Positions 19,041 through 28,809 of a stretch of 64,000 nt of DNA are shown one piece after another. Each line of letters starts with the position of its first letter. Within the stretch, counting starts at the first letter, position 1. The stretch spans positions 124,001 to 188,000 of the forward strand of contig NZ_RZUL01000003.1 of the NCBI RefSeq assembly GCF_004005485.1, given 5' to 3'. The DNA comes from Sphingobium algorifonticola (GTDB lineage Bacteria > Pseudomonadota > Alphaproteobacteria > Sphingomonadales > Sphingomonadaceae). The notes beneath the pieces were generated by a model that saw nothing but the letters and a program-made list of their open reading frames with translations, had not been told where the DNA came from and did not search any database. Made by a program: the position numbers and the translations under genes.

Positions 19041-19084
19041 AGCCCGCTATAGGGCCGGGCATGACCGGTTACGAGTCCCGCCTG

Positions 19085-20494
19085 TCAACAGGCCACGACA
19101 TTGACCGCCAGCCCCCCAAGGCTTGTCTCCTTGTAGCGACTGGCCATGTCTTCGCCCGTCTGGCGCATCGTCTCGATCACCGCGTCGAGACTGACGATGT
19201 GCCGCCCGTCGCCCTGTAGCGCCAGATAGGCGGCGTTGATCGCCTTCACCGCACCCATGGTGTTGCGTTCGATGCAGGGGATCTGGACGAGCCCGCCGAT
19301 GGGATCGCAGGTGAGGCCCAGATTATGCTCCATCCCGATTTCGGCGGCATTCTCCACCTGCGCATTCGTGCCGCCCAGCACCGCCGCCAGCCCCGCCGCC
19401 GCCATGGAGCAGGCAACGCCCACTTCACCCTGGCACCCCATTTCGGCGGCGGAGATTGACGCGCGCTTCTTGTAGAGAAAGCCGATCGCCGCGGCCGTGA
19501 GCAGCAACAGCCGCTCGCCTTCGCGGTCGGCACCCGGCACGAACTTGCGGTAATAACGAAGGACCGCCGGAATGACGCCCGCCGCGCCGTTCGTCGGTGC
19601 CGTCACGACACGGCCTCCGGCGGCGTTTTCCTCGTTCACGGCCAGCGCGAACAGGCTGACCCATTCAAATATCGCCGCAGGCTGCATGCCTTCCTGACCT
19701 GCGCGGAGCCGGGCATGGATCGCCTTCGCGCGCCTGCGGACCTTGAGGCCACCGGGCAGCATGCCTTCCTCCCGCATGCCGCGATCGATAGATCCGTGCA
19801 TCGCATCGATCACCGTGTCGAGAAACGCCTCCGTCTCGGCCTGCGTGCGCCAGGCCCCTTCGTTCCGCAAAACGATCGTGCCGATGCACAGCCCTGTTTC
19901 CTCGCCACGTTCCAGCAATTCGACGCCCGATGAAAAGGGCAGCGGCTGCACCAGATTATGGCCCAGCGCTGGTGCCGTATCCCCCGCACAGTCGATGGTC
20001 TCACCCGCCACGACCGCACCGCCGCCGACCGAAAAATATTCCCGGACCACTGTTTCCCCGCCCGCCATCCGCGCGCTGAAACGCATCCCGTTGCTGTGCT
20101 GCTCCAGAAAATCGCCCTTGCAGAACAGCAGGTCGCGGCTTTCGAGGAACGGGATCGTCCACGCGCCGAACCGAATCACCGCCTCCGCGCGGATGGCCGC
20201 TATGCGCGCGCTCATATTTTCGGGATCGACAGCTTCCGGCGTTTCGCCGCACAGCCCCAGCAGGATCGCAGTGTCGGTCGCATGGCCATGGCCCGTCAGC
20301 GCCAGCGATCCGAACAGTTCGCACGTGATGCCCTCCGGACAGGCGGCCAGACTTTCCATGAACATCCGCGCGGCGCGCATCGGCCCCACCGTATGCGAAC
20401 TGGATGGCCCGACGCCCACGGTGAACAGGTCGACGACGCTGATCGCTGCGCTCGCATCTATCCGGGAACGCTGTCGGGGGCGGGGATCGGTCAT
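19085..20494 (-). CDS. sdaA: L-serine ammonia-lyase (iron-sulfur type)
   Basis: Deaminates L-serine to pyruvate and ammonia using an oxygen-sensitive 4Fe-4S cluster. 469 aa, single-chain form with beta domain first ([24 protein letters not shown], the substrate-binding SSSHTxGP motif) and alpha domain last. Cluster Cys candidates are in [35 protein letters not shown]. Located 44 nt from the rnr start on the same strand; a functional link to RNase R is not implied. Confidence 0.95.
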   Translation of the reverse strand: MTDPRPRQRSRIDASAAISVVDLFTVGVGPSSSHTVGPMRAARMFMESLAACPEGITCELFGSLALTGHGHATDTAILLGLCGETPEAVDPENMSARIAAIRAEAVIRFGAWTIPFLESRDLLFCKGDFLEQHSNGMRFSARMAGGETVVREYFSVGGGAVVAGETIDCAGDTAPALGHNLVQPLPFSSGVELLERGEETGLCIGTIVLRNEGAWRTQAETEAFLDTVIDAMHGSIDRGMREEGMLPGGLKVRRRAKAIHARLRAGQEGMQPAAIFEWVSLFALAVNEENAAGGRVVTAPTNGAAGVIPAVLRYYRKFVPGADREGERLLLLTAAAIGFLYKKRASISAAEMGCQGEVGVACSMAAAGLAAVLGGTNAQVENAAEIGMEHNLGLTCDPIGGLVQIPCIERNTMGAVKAINAAYLALQGDGRHIVSLDAVIETMRQTGEDMASRYKETSLGGLAVNVVAC

Positions 20495-20539
20495 GCTCCG
20501 CTCATGACTTCGAATGCAATGTCACGTCAATGGGCTTTC

Positions 20540-23500
20540 TCAATAATCCTTCGACACCCGCACGTTGGCGCTCTGCCGTCCCAGCGTAGAAACGCTCGAC
20601 AGGAGCGAAAGCCACCGCGTGACCTGATACTCGATCCGCGTCGCCGAATAGCCCTGCCCGTCGGTGATGATCTCCACATAGGTGCGCCGCGTCAGATATT
20701 TGCCCGCTGCAACAGACGTGCCCTGTCCCTGCGTCGGGTCGGCGGGCAATATGCGCAGCCGGTCGAGGCCCGCCGCCTTGCGCACGGCATTGATCGGGTC
20801 GAGGCCGCCGCCACCGCCCTGCAGCGAAGTTACGGCGGCGGCCAGTTGAAGGGCCTCGGGCGCCGACAAATTGGTGATCGAGGTGCCGAACAACAGCCGG
20901 GACAGAAGCTCGTCTTCCGGCAAGGCGGGCACACTGGTGAAGCTGATGACCGGCTTCAGGCTGGTCCCCGTCACCCGGATGGCCGCGTTGATGCCGTTGA
21001 TGTTCGCCTCCGCCTCGATATTGAGCGTCGGGTCGGTCGGGGTTGCGCCGTCAAAGCGGATTCGCCCTTCGGTCAAGTCGAACCGCCGTCCGGCAAACTC
21101 GTAACCACCCCGCACCAGATCGACCGTGCCCTGAATGGCCGGTGCCGTCACCGTGCCGCCGATATCCAGGTTGGCGCGCCATTCGCTGTCGAGGCCAAGG
21201 CCGGTAACCGTCAGGCGATTGCGCGCCCGCGCCTTGATCGCCAGTCTCCAGGATGCGGTCGTCGCCGCCCGCTCGAACTCCTCGCCGCGCCGGTTGACTT
21301 CGATGACGCGCAGTTCCGGTATCGCTGCAACCGCCGCCGCCTGTCCCAGGGTGAAGCGGCTGCGGATCATGTCCACATCGCCCGCTATCGTGCCGCCGAT
21401 GCCGTCGGACGTGATGCTGATCGGCCCCGTCACGGTCGCGCCGATATCGTCGCGTTCCAGCAGCGTCGCATTGTCGGCCTGCATCTTGAGGTCCATGGCC
21501 ACGCCTTTCCCGCCACCGAAATCGAAAGCGCCACTGCCGCTGACGGTGCCACCGCCGCGCGCGGTCCCCGCAAAGCTGGAAATGACAAGCCGCGATCCGC
21601 TGAACCGGCCGCGCGTCTTGATGTTGCTCACCCGCATGCCCGTGATCGGACTGTCGATCGTTGCATTGTCGCTGGCGATCGAGCCAGTGATAACGGGATT
21701 GGCCAGCGTACCACGCACGTCCGCCGCAATCGCTGCCGGGCCGGTCAGGTCGATGATCTCGATCCCCGTGAGACGCCACAGCGTATCCGCCGTCCCGTTA
21801 TAGCGAAGCTGCGCGAACAGGGGCGCGCCCTCGATACGCTGCATCAGGTCGCCTGACCCGAGCGGCGTCAGCAGCGCCTGCGCCCGCCCGATCGTCTTGT
21901 TTTCGGCGGTGATGATCGCGCGCGCGGCCAGGCGCGTCGCCGTCAGGTCCGCATTCACGCCGACATCGACCGGTCGCGAGCTGAGCGCAAGGCCCGATCG
22001 TGTCAGACCCCTGATGCGCAGATGCGCCTCACCGGTCGGCACCCCGTCGCGCGGCTTGGCATAGCTCAGCGTGCCCGTCGCAAGGCCGCCCAATCCCAGC
22101 TCGTCATAAACAAGATCGAGCATGGCCAGAGGCAATTTGTCGAGCCGCGCTTCGATCTCGGTCGCTTCGCCGCCCAGCCGCCCGGCAAATTGCGCGCTGC
22201 CGCCCCGATAGCGGATCGTGGTCGGTGCGAGCCGCCAGCCGTCGTCGGTCCGCGTCAGTATCGCGCGACGGCTCACCGCAACCGGGCGCCTATCGAGCGT
22301 GCCCGTCAGCATCAGGCCGATCTGGTCCGGCGCGACATCGACGTCGAACTTCAGGTCGAACAGGCGACCACGCTGACCGACGATACCGCCGGTGACCTTG
22401 CCCTTGCCATCGGTCAGCTTCGCCTTGGCATCCATGCGGTTGATCCGCATCGGGCCGATCAGCAGCCCACGGGCGGTTATATCGGCATCGACGCTCGTGC
22501 CCGCGGGGTCGAGCAGCAGGCTGGCCGTCAGCTTGCCGCGCCGCACGCTGATCGCGGTTGGCCCGTCGAACCGGGCGTCGGTTGCCGTCAGCTCGGTCGT
22601 GATCTGCTGGATGCCGTTCACTGGCTTCATTCCGACGAAACCGGCAACGGCCCCGGTCACGTCCAGCCGCCCGTCTAGGCCTCCAGTCACCGGCAGGATC
22701 GTGCCACGCGCCACGGCACCGGCCACCGCCAGCCGCTCGACATTGATCGCCGTCTGCCCGCCCGCAGGTAACGCGATCGTGCCATTGCCTGAAAACGGAC
22801 CAAGCACCGATCCGCCCTCCGCCGTGAAGCGATAGCCGATCGGATCGGGCAGCAGCTTGACCGCCACCGCCCGCAGACCCGCCGCGTCGAGCGGTCGGGC
22901 CAGGACTAGATCGACAGCGGGCCGGTCGATCCTGCCATCCAGCACCAGCGTAAGCGGGCCATAGGTCTGATGGTTGCCGCCGCCTTCGAAATGGAATGTC
23001 CCGTCGGGCCGTCGGTAGCCATTGGCCGACAGGCTGAGCAGCGGCGCATCGAGCTTGATCCCGCTCAGCAGCAATCGGCCGTCCGCGCCCAGCGCCAAGG
23101 CCGATCGCAGCCGCGGCAGTCCACCGCCCAGGGTTCGGAAAAAGCTGTTGTCGAGCCTGCGCATCCGCGCATCGGCCTGCCCGCGCAGACTGAAGCCGCC
23201 GCCCGCGCCCGGCACCGCCTGCACCTTCGATCGCACATCCACGATGCCAAGGCCGGGAATGACGAGGCCGTTGATGTCGCCTGTCAGCCCGATGTCATAG
23301 CGTCCGGTCTTGAGGTCGGCGAGCACGACAAGCGCACCGCGCAACTTGTCCGATCGGACTTGCAGCGGTGTGGACGTGATCGTCTGCCCGTTGATCTGCA
23401 ACGCCCCTGCCAGCGTGAAATTGCGAACGATGCCTGCAACCATGTCGCCCTGCCCGTCGAGCTGCCGCGCCGACAGGTTGACGGGCAGGATGATTGGTCC

Positions 23501-24718
23501 GCCATCGGCACGCCGCCCCTGCCCGCGCGCCTTCACGTCGCGCAGCACCGTCTTTCCGAAAGCAAGGCGCGTGGCCGACAGCAGATATTCGAAACCCACG
23601 GTCCTGATCGGTCCGTCAAGCCGTACCCGCGCAAACACATCCTGACCGGTCATCGTCTTGAGCAACGCTTGCGGCCGGGCCAGCTTCGCGTCGATCAGCA
23701 GATTGTCGAACCCGCTGTTGCGCAGGTCGATCGCGCCGTCAGCGGTCAGGTCGATCGCCGCCGACCGAACTTTCAGAACCCCGTCGATGACGCGGTTTTC
23801 CAATGTCCCGCTGGCCGTCAGATCGAGCTTTGGCGCGGACAGGCGCTGGATGAGGCCATTGCCCGCGATCGCCTGTCCCTCAACAGTACCGCTGAGCTGA
23901 TAGCCACCCTTCTGTGCGCCAAGCCGCAGGGATATCGCAGGCACCTTGTCGAGCGTTGCGATCGCCGTTCCGTTCCACCGGGTCCATGTGCCGTCGCCTT
24001 GCACCCGCAGATTGGCGTCCTGCGTCAGCCCGGCCATTTTCCCCAGCACGCCGCCCCTGGGCGCATTGACCGTCACATCGACATCGAAACGGTCATCGTC
24101 CGGGCGGCTGTCGAGCGCGAGCAGAAGCGCGTCCGCGCCGTCAAGCACCCGCGCCGACAGATCGATGACCGCGCGGCCTGCGCGTATGTCGGCATCGCCT
24201 TCGATCGTCGCAACCTGCGCCCGCCCCGTCACGGCCTGGGCGAGCGTCAGCCGCTCGACGCGAAGCTGCATCAGGCGAATATCGAAATCGGGCAGGATTG
24301 GACCCTGCACGCGGGAGGGACGAAGCGCGGGCAGCTTGTGCAGCGTTGCGCGCGGCATGATCAGCCGGTCGATGTCCAGCCGGTTCGAAAGCCAGGCGAT
24401 CGGCCACCAGTCAAGCTGCACACGCGGCGCGGAAAAGAACAGGCCGCCCGGATCGTAAATCCGCAGGTCGATCAGCCGCGCCTTGCTGTAGATACTGCCT
24501 TCGATCGCGCCGACACGAATGCGCAGGCCCGATTCCGGCGCGACCCGCTCGATCCGGCTAATGAGAAAACGATGCCCGGCGCTGGTATCCAGCCAAAGCG
24601 CCGCGCCCGCAATTGCGAGCACGAGCGTCAGGATGATGCCCGATACCCAACGTTGCCAGCGCCGGCCGGTCTTGCGTGGGGGCACGCTGGCCACGGCAGG
24701 TTCGTCCGTCTGTGCCAT
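20540..24718 (-). CDS. tamB: Translocation and assembly module inner-membrane protein TamB
   Basis: Very large (1392 aa) AsmA-like protein anchored by one N-terminal TM helix (WVSGIILTLVLAIAGAALWL, about 24-43), with a long beta-rich repetitive periplasmic body and the conserved C-terminal DUF490/TamB domain (RRGEEFERAATTASWRLAIKA, NIDIGGTVTAP-type motif, FDGATPTDPTLNIEA, PEDELLSRLLFGTSI, VEYQVTRWLSLLSSVSTLG). It bridges inner and outer membranes and works with TamA, probably in lipid transport or outer-membrane protein assembly. Its ATG overlaps the tamA stop by one base (TGATG). Confidence 0.94.
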   Translation of the reverse strand: MAQTDEPAVASVPPRKTGRRWQRWVSGIILTLVLAIAGAALWLDTSAGHRFLISRIERVAPESGLRIRVGAIEGSIYSKARLIDLRIYDPGGLFFSAPRVQLDWWPIAWLSNRLDIDRLIMPRATLHKLPALRPSRVQGPILPDFDIRLMQLRVERLTLAQAVTGRAQVATIEGDADIRAGRAVIDLSARVLDGADALLLALDSRPDDDRFDVDVTVNAPRGGVLGKMAGLTQDANLRVQGDGTWTRWNGTAIATLDKVPAISLRLGAQKGGYQLSGTVEGQAIAGNGLIQRLSAPKLDLTASGTLENRVIDGVLKVRSAAIDLTADGAIDLRNSGFDNLLIDAKLARPQALLKTMTGQDVFARVRLDGPIRTVGFEYLLSATRLAFGKTVLRDVKARGQGRRADGGPIILPVNLSARQLDGQGDMVAGIVRNFTLAGALQINGQTITSTPLQVRSDKLRGALVVLADLKTGRYDIGLTGDINGLVIPGLGIVDVRSKVQAVPGAGGGFSLRGQADARMRRLDNSFFRTLGGGLPRLRSALALGADGRLLLSGIKLDAPLLSLSANGYRRPDGTFHFEGGGNHQTYGPLTLVLDGRIDRPAVDLVLARPLDAAGLRAVAVKLLPDPIGYRFTAEGGSVLGPFSGNGTIALPAGGQTAINVERLAVAGAVARGTILPVTGGLDGRLDVTGAVAGFVGMKPVNGIQQITTELTATDARFDGPTAISVRRGKLTASLLLDPAGTSVDADITARGLLIGPMRINRMDAKAKLTDGKGKVTGGIVGQRGRLFDLKFDVDVAPDQIGLMLTGTLDRRPVAVSRRAILTRTDDGWRLAPTTIRYRGGSAQFAGRLGGEATEIEARLDKLPLAMLDLVYDELGLGGLATGTLSYAKPRDGVPTGEAHLRIRGLTRSGLALSSRPVDVGVNADLTATRLAARAIITAENKTIGRAQALLTPLGSGDLMQRIEGAPLFAQLRYNGTADTLWRLTGIEIIDLTGPAAIAADVRGTLANPVITGSIASDNATIDSPITGMRVSNIKTRGRFSGSRLVISSFAGTARGGGTVSGSGAFDFGGGKGVAMDLKMQADNATLLERDDIGATVTGPISITSDGIGGTIAGDVDMIRSRFTLGQAAAVAAIPELRVIEVNRRGEEFERAATTASWRLAIKARARNRLTVTGLGLDSEWRANLDIGGTVTAPAIQGTVDLVRGGYEFAGRRFDLTEGRIRFDGATPTDPTLNIEAEANINGINAAIRVTGTSLKPVISFTSVPALPEDELLSRLLFGTSITNLSAPEALQLAAAVTSLQGGGGGLDPINAVRKAAGLDRLRILPADPTQGQGTSVAAGKYLTRRTYVEIITDGQGYSATRIEYQVTRWLSLLSSVSTLGRQSANVRVSKDY

Positions 24719-26883
24719 CAGAAGGCCTGCCCCAGCGAGACGTAGACCGCGATCTTGCTGTCGCCCGGCTGCGGATTGATGGGCGTTCCGACGTCGATGC
24801 GGATCGGCCCGAAATTGCTGTAATAGCGCAGGCCGACACCGGCCCCGATGCGTAGATCGCTGAACCGCGGCAGCGCGGCGGTCGAGATATTGCCCGCGTC
24901 GATGAACGGCACCACACCGAAAGTGCCGAAGCGCACGCGGGCCTCCAGCGAGAACTCCGCCAAGCTCTTGCCGCCGATCGGATCGTTGTTGGCGTCGCGC
25001 GGTCCGATTGCCTGATAGCCATAGCCGCGCACCGATCCCCCGCCGCCAGCATAGAAACGCCGCGACGGCGCAATGCGATTGACGGTCGATCCCAATATTG
25101 TGCCGAGCCGCGCGCGCGCCGCCAAAGTGACGCTTTCGCCCATCGGCTGATAGACGCTGCCGTCGATCTGGGTGCGGACATAGGCGAAGGTGCTGTTCTG
25201 GAAAGACACTTCCGGGCTTATCCGGCCGCCCAGGCGGAACCCGCGCGTCGGATTGAGCAAATCGTCGCTGCCGTCATAGGTGAGGCCGCTCGGCAAGGCC
25301 CCGATCAGAAAGGTGCGCCGCCCGCCCGCCAGGCGGCTGAAACTGTCCCGTTCCTGCGAGGCGATCAGTTCCGCGCCGACGCTCCACACCCATTTCTTCT
25401 GGAAGATGATGTTGGTCTGCCGCTCCAGCGCACCCGAAAGCTGGATCGTCCGCGCGGCAAAGGCGTCACGGTTGATGTTGCTGACCGAAAGCAGCCCGGT
25501 CAGCACCTGATCGCGCTTCATGAAGTTGTTGCGGCGATAGGTGAGCGATCCGGTCTGCTCCTGCGTGCCCAGAACGCCGCGCGCGGTGACCGCCCCCTCC
25601 GGCGGGAAGAAATTGCGATGCTGCCAGCTTGCCTCGACGCGAAACCCTTCCCCTGTGCCATAGCCGACTTCCCCGGCTATGGTGCGCGGCGGGGCGGCGG
25701 TGACGTCCACGGCCAGATCGACATGCTCGCCGTCGCCCGCATCGGTCGGTGTCAGGGTGACGGACGACACAAGGCCCGTCGCCACCAGCGCGCGCCGCAA
25801 ATCCTCGACATCCGATGCCATGTACATATCGTCAGGCCGGAACCGGGCGATCCGTTGCACATGTCGCGCGCTGAAAAGATCATCGTCCTGCAGCACGATC
25901 TGGCCGAACCGGCGATAGCCGCCCGGCGTCACGATGATATCGAGATCGCCCTGGCGCGCCTCATGATCCACGCGCACCACCGGCTCATCCACCTTGGCGA
26001 ACGGAAAGCCGTTTTCCCCCAGGGCCGTCGACAGCGATGCCTGCGCCCCGACAATCCGGTCGGCGTCGATCGGATCGCCGATCTTGACCGTGAACGCCTC
26101 GCGCAGCACCGGTTCCTTCGGCCCTGCCGCCTCGATCCCCGGCAAGTCGATCGATGCCAGCAGATATAATGTGCCCGGCACCACGTCCATCGTCACCAGC
26201 AACCGGTCGTCGCCCGCGGCGGGCGCGGCGACCGACCCGCGGATACGCGCATCATAATAGCCCTTCGCCCGCATCAGCCGGTCGAGCAGTTCGGTATCTT
26301 CCCTGATCCGGCGATTGATCTGCGCGAGGTTGGCGGGCTTGCCATCGCCTTGCTTGAGCGCCGAAAGCTCGTCGAAGCGGCTCGAAAACAGGCTGTCGGT
26401 GATGCCATCTAGCCCGTCCAGCACAACGCGGTAACGGCGTTCTCCGGCGGCATCCATGTCAGCCTCCGTCAGCGCCGGGCCATCCGCCGCCTGCCCGGCC
26501 GCGCCTGTTGTTCCCGGCTGGCTGGCGGCCTCGGCAGCATCGGCCACCGGCACGGCCTCCTCAGTGGCCTCTGCGGGTGCGCTGCTGTCCGGTGTTTCGG
26601 CCAAGGGCGGCGCGATGATGTCGCTGGCGTCCATATCCGGCCAATCGACACCGATATCGGGCAAGGGCGCGAGCGCCGCCTCAGGATCGATCGACAACGC
26701 ATCGGTCGTCGCCGCATTCGGCTCCGTCTGATCGGCTTCTGTGCCGGACGTTGCCGGCATAGTCGGTACGCTGGTCTGCGCCCGCGCAAGCGGCGGGACC
26801 AGCGATGCGGACGCCAGCCCGAGCCAGACAATGCGCGACGACATGATGAGCAACAATCTGGGCCGCGCGCCGTATACCATCAT
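24718..26883 (-). CDS. tamA: Outer-membrane assembly protein TamA (BamA/Omp85 family)
   Basis: 721-aa Omp85-family protein: signal peptide (LLLIMSSRIVWLGLASASLVPPLARA), an Asp/Ala/Pro/Thr-rich low-complexity spacer (about 40-140), POTRA repeats (YRVVLDGLDGITDSLFSSRF; TLYLLASIDLPGIE; YRRFGQIVLQDDDLF), and a 16-strand barrel with RRFYAGGGGSVRGYGYQAIGP (the VRGY/F loop-6 motif), GGKSLAEFSLEARVRFG and a C-terminal aromatic-type end (VYVSLGQAF). The acidic spacer between signal and first POTRA is longer than in enterobacterial TamA. ATG 26883 is used; ATG 26844 would leave a shorter signal. Coupled to tamB. Confidence 0.93.
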   Translation of the reverse strand: MMVYGARPRLLLIMSSRIVWLGLASASLVPPLARAQTSVPTMPATSGTEADQTEPNAATTDALSIDPEAALAPLPDIGVDWPDMDASDIIAPPLAETPDSSAPAEATEEAVPVADAAEAASQPGTTGAAGQAADGPALTEADMDAAGERRYRVVLDGLDGITDSLFSSRFDELSALKQGDGKPANLAQINRRIREDTELLDRLMRAKGYYDARIRGSVAAPAAGDDRLLVTMDVVPGTLYLLASIDLPGIEAAGPKEPVLREAFTVKIGDPIDADRIVGAQASLSTALGENGFPFAKVDEPVVRVDHEARQGDLDIIVTPGGYRRFGQIVLQDDDLFSARHVQRIARFRPDDMYMASDVEDLRRALVATGLVSSVTLTPTDAGDGEHVDLAVDVTAAPPRTIAGEVGYGTGEGFRVEASWQHRNFFPPEGAVTARGVLGTQEQTGSLTYRRNNFMKRDQVLTGLLSVSNINRDAFAARTIQLSGALERQTNIIFQKKWVWSVGAELIASQERDSFSRLAGGRRTFLIGALPSGLTYDGSDDLLNPTRGFRLGGRISPEVSFQNSTFAYVRTQIDGSVYQPMGESVTLAARARLGTILGSTVNRIAPSRRFYAGGGGSVRGYGYQAIGPRDANNDPIGGKSLAEFSLEARVRFGTFGVVPFIDAGNISTAALPRFSDLRIGAGVGLRYYSNFGPIRIDVGTPINPQPGDSKIAVYVSLGQAF

Positions 26884-26992
26884 CCCGCTCTAGCCGATAA
26901 ATTGACGACGGCGCCAGCCATGATGACCGGTCGACAGCGCATTGCGCATTTCAACGCGTCAGAACGCGACGGGTTGCACAGCCATATGCGCT

Positions 26993-27490
26993 TCAGAACG
27001 CCTTGGCCAGCCGATCGATCAGCGCATGGGCGGGGCCGTGGCGCATTTCGGGCGCAAGCGCCTGCCCTTCCCAGAACCGCGACTCCAGCCGCTTGACCCG
27101 GTCGTAAAGATCGCCGCTGCCTGAAATGAGCGCGCGCGCCGCAAAAGGAAAATGCGCAATGCCATGCATTTCGGTCGCGGCCGCCTCGCCCAGGCTGAAA
27201 CGTTCCTCACGCAATATCGCGGTGTCGATCTCGCCCCGCTGCCAGGCCTTTTGCCCGAGCAGCCATGCGATGACATGCATAAGACGCGTCGTCACCTTCA
27301 GCGATTCGCACGAAAAGACGATGCGGCTCATCGGCTCCAGCGCCTCGCGGTCCGACGCGCCCAGGCGATCGAAATAGGCGCGTGCCTCATCGGCCATCAC
27401 CATTGCCTCGACATAGAGGCTGTCGACCAGACGGCGGTGGAGCCCGGTATCGAGGATATAGGATGCAGCGGCCATGATTGAGGATGGCAT
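26993..27490 (-). CDS. rcdA: DUF1465 protein, RcdA-like (regulator of CtrA degradation)
   Basis: 165-aa helical protein of the DUF1465 family, which contains Caulobacter RcdA, an adaptor that helps ClpXP degrade CtrA and other cell-cycle factors. Family-like stretches are LHRRLVDSLYVEAMVMADEARAYFD, LKVTTRLMHVIAWLLGQKAW, EERFSLGEAAAT and LESRFWEG. Membership is well supported; that it performs CtrA turnover here is by analogy. The start could also be ATG 27475 (MAAASYILDTG). The next gene upstream on the same strand encodes a DUF465 protein. Confidence 0.85.
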   Translation of the reverse strand: MPSSIMAAASYILDTGLHRRLVDSLYVEAMVMADEARAYFDRLGASDREALEPMSRIVFSCESLKVTTRLMHVIAWLLGQKAWQRGEIDTAILREERFSLGEAAATEMHGIAHFPFAARALISGSGDLYDRVKRLESRFWEGQALAPEMRHGPAHALIDRLAKAF

Positions 27491-27591
27491 AATGCCGAGC
27501 CGCTGTCAGGCATGTTTACGCTTATGCAACGATGATATCGGCTGCTGTCCCATTTCGGTTCGATGGAGCGCCGTTCGGCGGCGACCGCTGG

Positions 27592-27801
27592 TCAGGCTAT
27601 GATGTCGGGAATCAGCGCATCCTCAAGCACCGCGATCTCGTCGCGCAGCCGCAGCTTGCGCTTCTTCAGCCGTGCAAGCTGCAACTGATCCCCGGTTCCA
27701 CTGTGCACCAGGGCGCCGATCGCCATATCGAGATCGCGATGCTCGATTCGCAACAGTTCGAGGCGTCGCATGATGTCTTCGGGCGTCATGCGGAGCATCA
27801 T
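27592..27801 (-). CDS. DUF465 (YdcH-like) small coiled-coil protein
   Basis: 69 aa, rich in charged heptads: RRLELLRIEHRDLDMAIGALV followed by LQLARLKKRKLRLRDEIAVLED, the classic two-helix DUF465/YdcH hairpin. Function of the family is unknown. Upstream of the RcdA-like gene on the same strand and divergent from a second, shorter DUF465 gene at 27963. Two ATG codons in tandem begin the frame. Confidence 0.85.
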   Translation of the reverse strand: MMLRMTPEDIMRRLELLRIEHRDLDMAIGALVHSGTGDQLQLARLKKRKLRLRDEIAVLEDALIPDIIA

Positions 27802-27962
27802 TGCCGATCATCGATGCCGGTGCAATCCACTGTCTTTGTCGAGGCATGATGCGGATTGTCGCAAATCCCGGCGCACTTGTCGCAGACCACAAAAAGAAGC
27901 GAGACAGACCACGCGAATCATGATCTATTCGATCATCCGGAACTTATGTGAAGGAGACCAAA

Positions 27963-28121
27963 ATGGACAATACGCACTTGTCTGCCCTGCAAGCCAAGCA
28001 TGCAGGTATCGAAGCCCGGATCAAGGCTGAAACAAGCCGCCCCCTGCCCGATGCGATCCTGGTAGCGACCCTTAAAAAGCGCAAATTGCGCGTGAAGGAA
28101 GAGATCGCTTCGGCGCATTGA
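27963..28121 (+). CDS. Second DUF465-type small protein
   Basis: 52-aa frame, MDNTHLSALQAKHAGIEARI to its end ATLKKRKLRVKEEIASAH, with AAGGAG 7-8 nt before the ATG. The pattern (LQAKHAGIEARIKAE, then LKKRKLRVKEEI) is the same helix-LKKRKL-helix hairpin as the neighbouring DUF465 protein. A GC-rich hairpin with arms CTGGTC/GACCAG follows at about 28136-28163. Divergent pairing of two DUF465 genes suggests duplication. Function unknown. Confidence 0.8.
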   Translation: MDNTHLSALQAKHAGIEARIKAETSRPLPDAILVATLKKRKLRVKEEIASAH

Positions 28122-28202
28122 CGCCACCCGTTGCGCTGGTCTCCGCGGACCACGGGGACCAGCCCAGACGGTCGGGCACCATCCTGACAGGCAGCCTAAC
28201 TT

Positions 28203-28275
28203 TCCAGCAGCTAATGTATCGTTCCTCGGCTTTCGCAGGGGAACAAGACATACATGCGCGAAGGGGATAATCGCC
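28203..28275. repeat. Deleted copy of palindromic element family B
   Basis: About 73 bp that matches the two outer ends of the element at about 43210-43350 (CCAGCA...TA.CGTTCC joined directly to GCTTTCGCAGGGGAACAA and then CGAAGGGGATAATCGCC), missing the central part. Lies between a DUF465 gene and the PilZ gene. Confidence 0.65.
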
Positions 28276-28313
28276 ATCCCCGCATCCTCAGCCGAGCGGC
28301 TGTTTTCCGGTCT

Positions 28314-28718
28314 TCAGCGGCGATTGACCGGAAAGGTAGGCCGAAGATAATCCGGCATATGCTTGATGGCGTCGCTCTCGGCGATCGGGCGTCGCGCGGC
28401 CTGCGGATCTATCTCCCGGTCGAAAGTCACCCCGATACGATCGTCTCTGACCCAGGCCACCGTGCCCCTGACCGTGCCGACCCCGCGCAATTTCATCGAT
28501 ACGCGATCGCCGACCGCAACCGGCGTTTCGCAATCCGCCATCAGCCCGGTGGCCGACAAGTTGCGGACACGTGCGCTGCCCATGTCCCGGCCGTCGGCTG
28601 CGCTCAGCACGGTGAGCAGAAACAGGCTGTCGCGGCGTGACCGGCGTGCCGGACCGCGTTCATCCGGCCCCAGCTCGCCCGGAGCCAGCTTGCCCGGATC
28701 ATCAGCTTCGTTGTTCAT
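28314..28718 (-). CDS. PilZ domain protein
   Basis: 134-aa single-domain protein. PilZ signatures for cyclic-di-GMP binding are present: an Arg cluster RRSRRDS (about 25-31, the RxxxR element) and NLSATGLMADCE (about 53-64, the D/NxSxxG element), followed by VGDRVSMKLRGVGTVRGTVAWVRDDRIGVTFD. The short, acidic N-terminus (MNNEADDPGKLAPGELGPDE) is not conserved-looking. No effector domain is attached, so it should act through protein partners. It lies in a regulatory neighbourhood (rcdA-like gene, dksA). Confidence 0.88.
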   Translation of the reverse strand: MNNEADDPGKLAPGELGPDERGPARRSRRDSLFLLTVLSAADGRDMGSARVRNLSATGLMADCETPVAVGDRVSMKLRGVGTVRGTVAWVRDDRIGVTFDREIDPQAARRPIAESDAIKHMPDYLRPTFPVNRR

Positions 28719-28809
28719 CGATGAAATATCCAGATCGACCGCTTATCTGCCGGTCCGGATAGCATGGTGAGAATGGAGGAAGCGTTAATCCGCCGCCGGT
28801 CCCCGCCGA

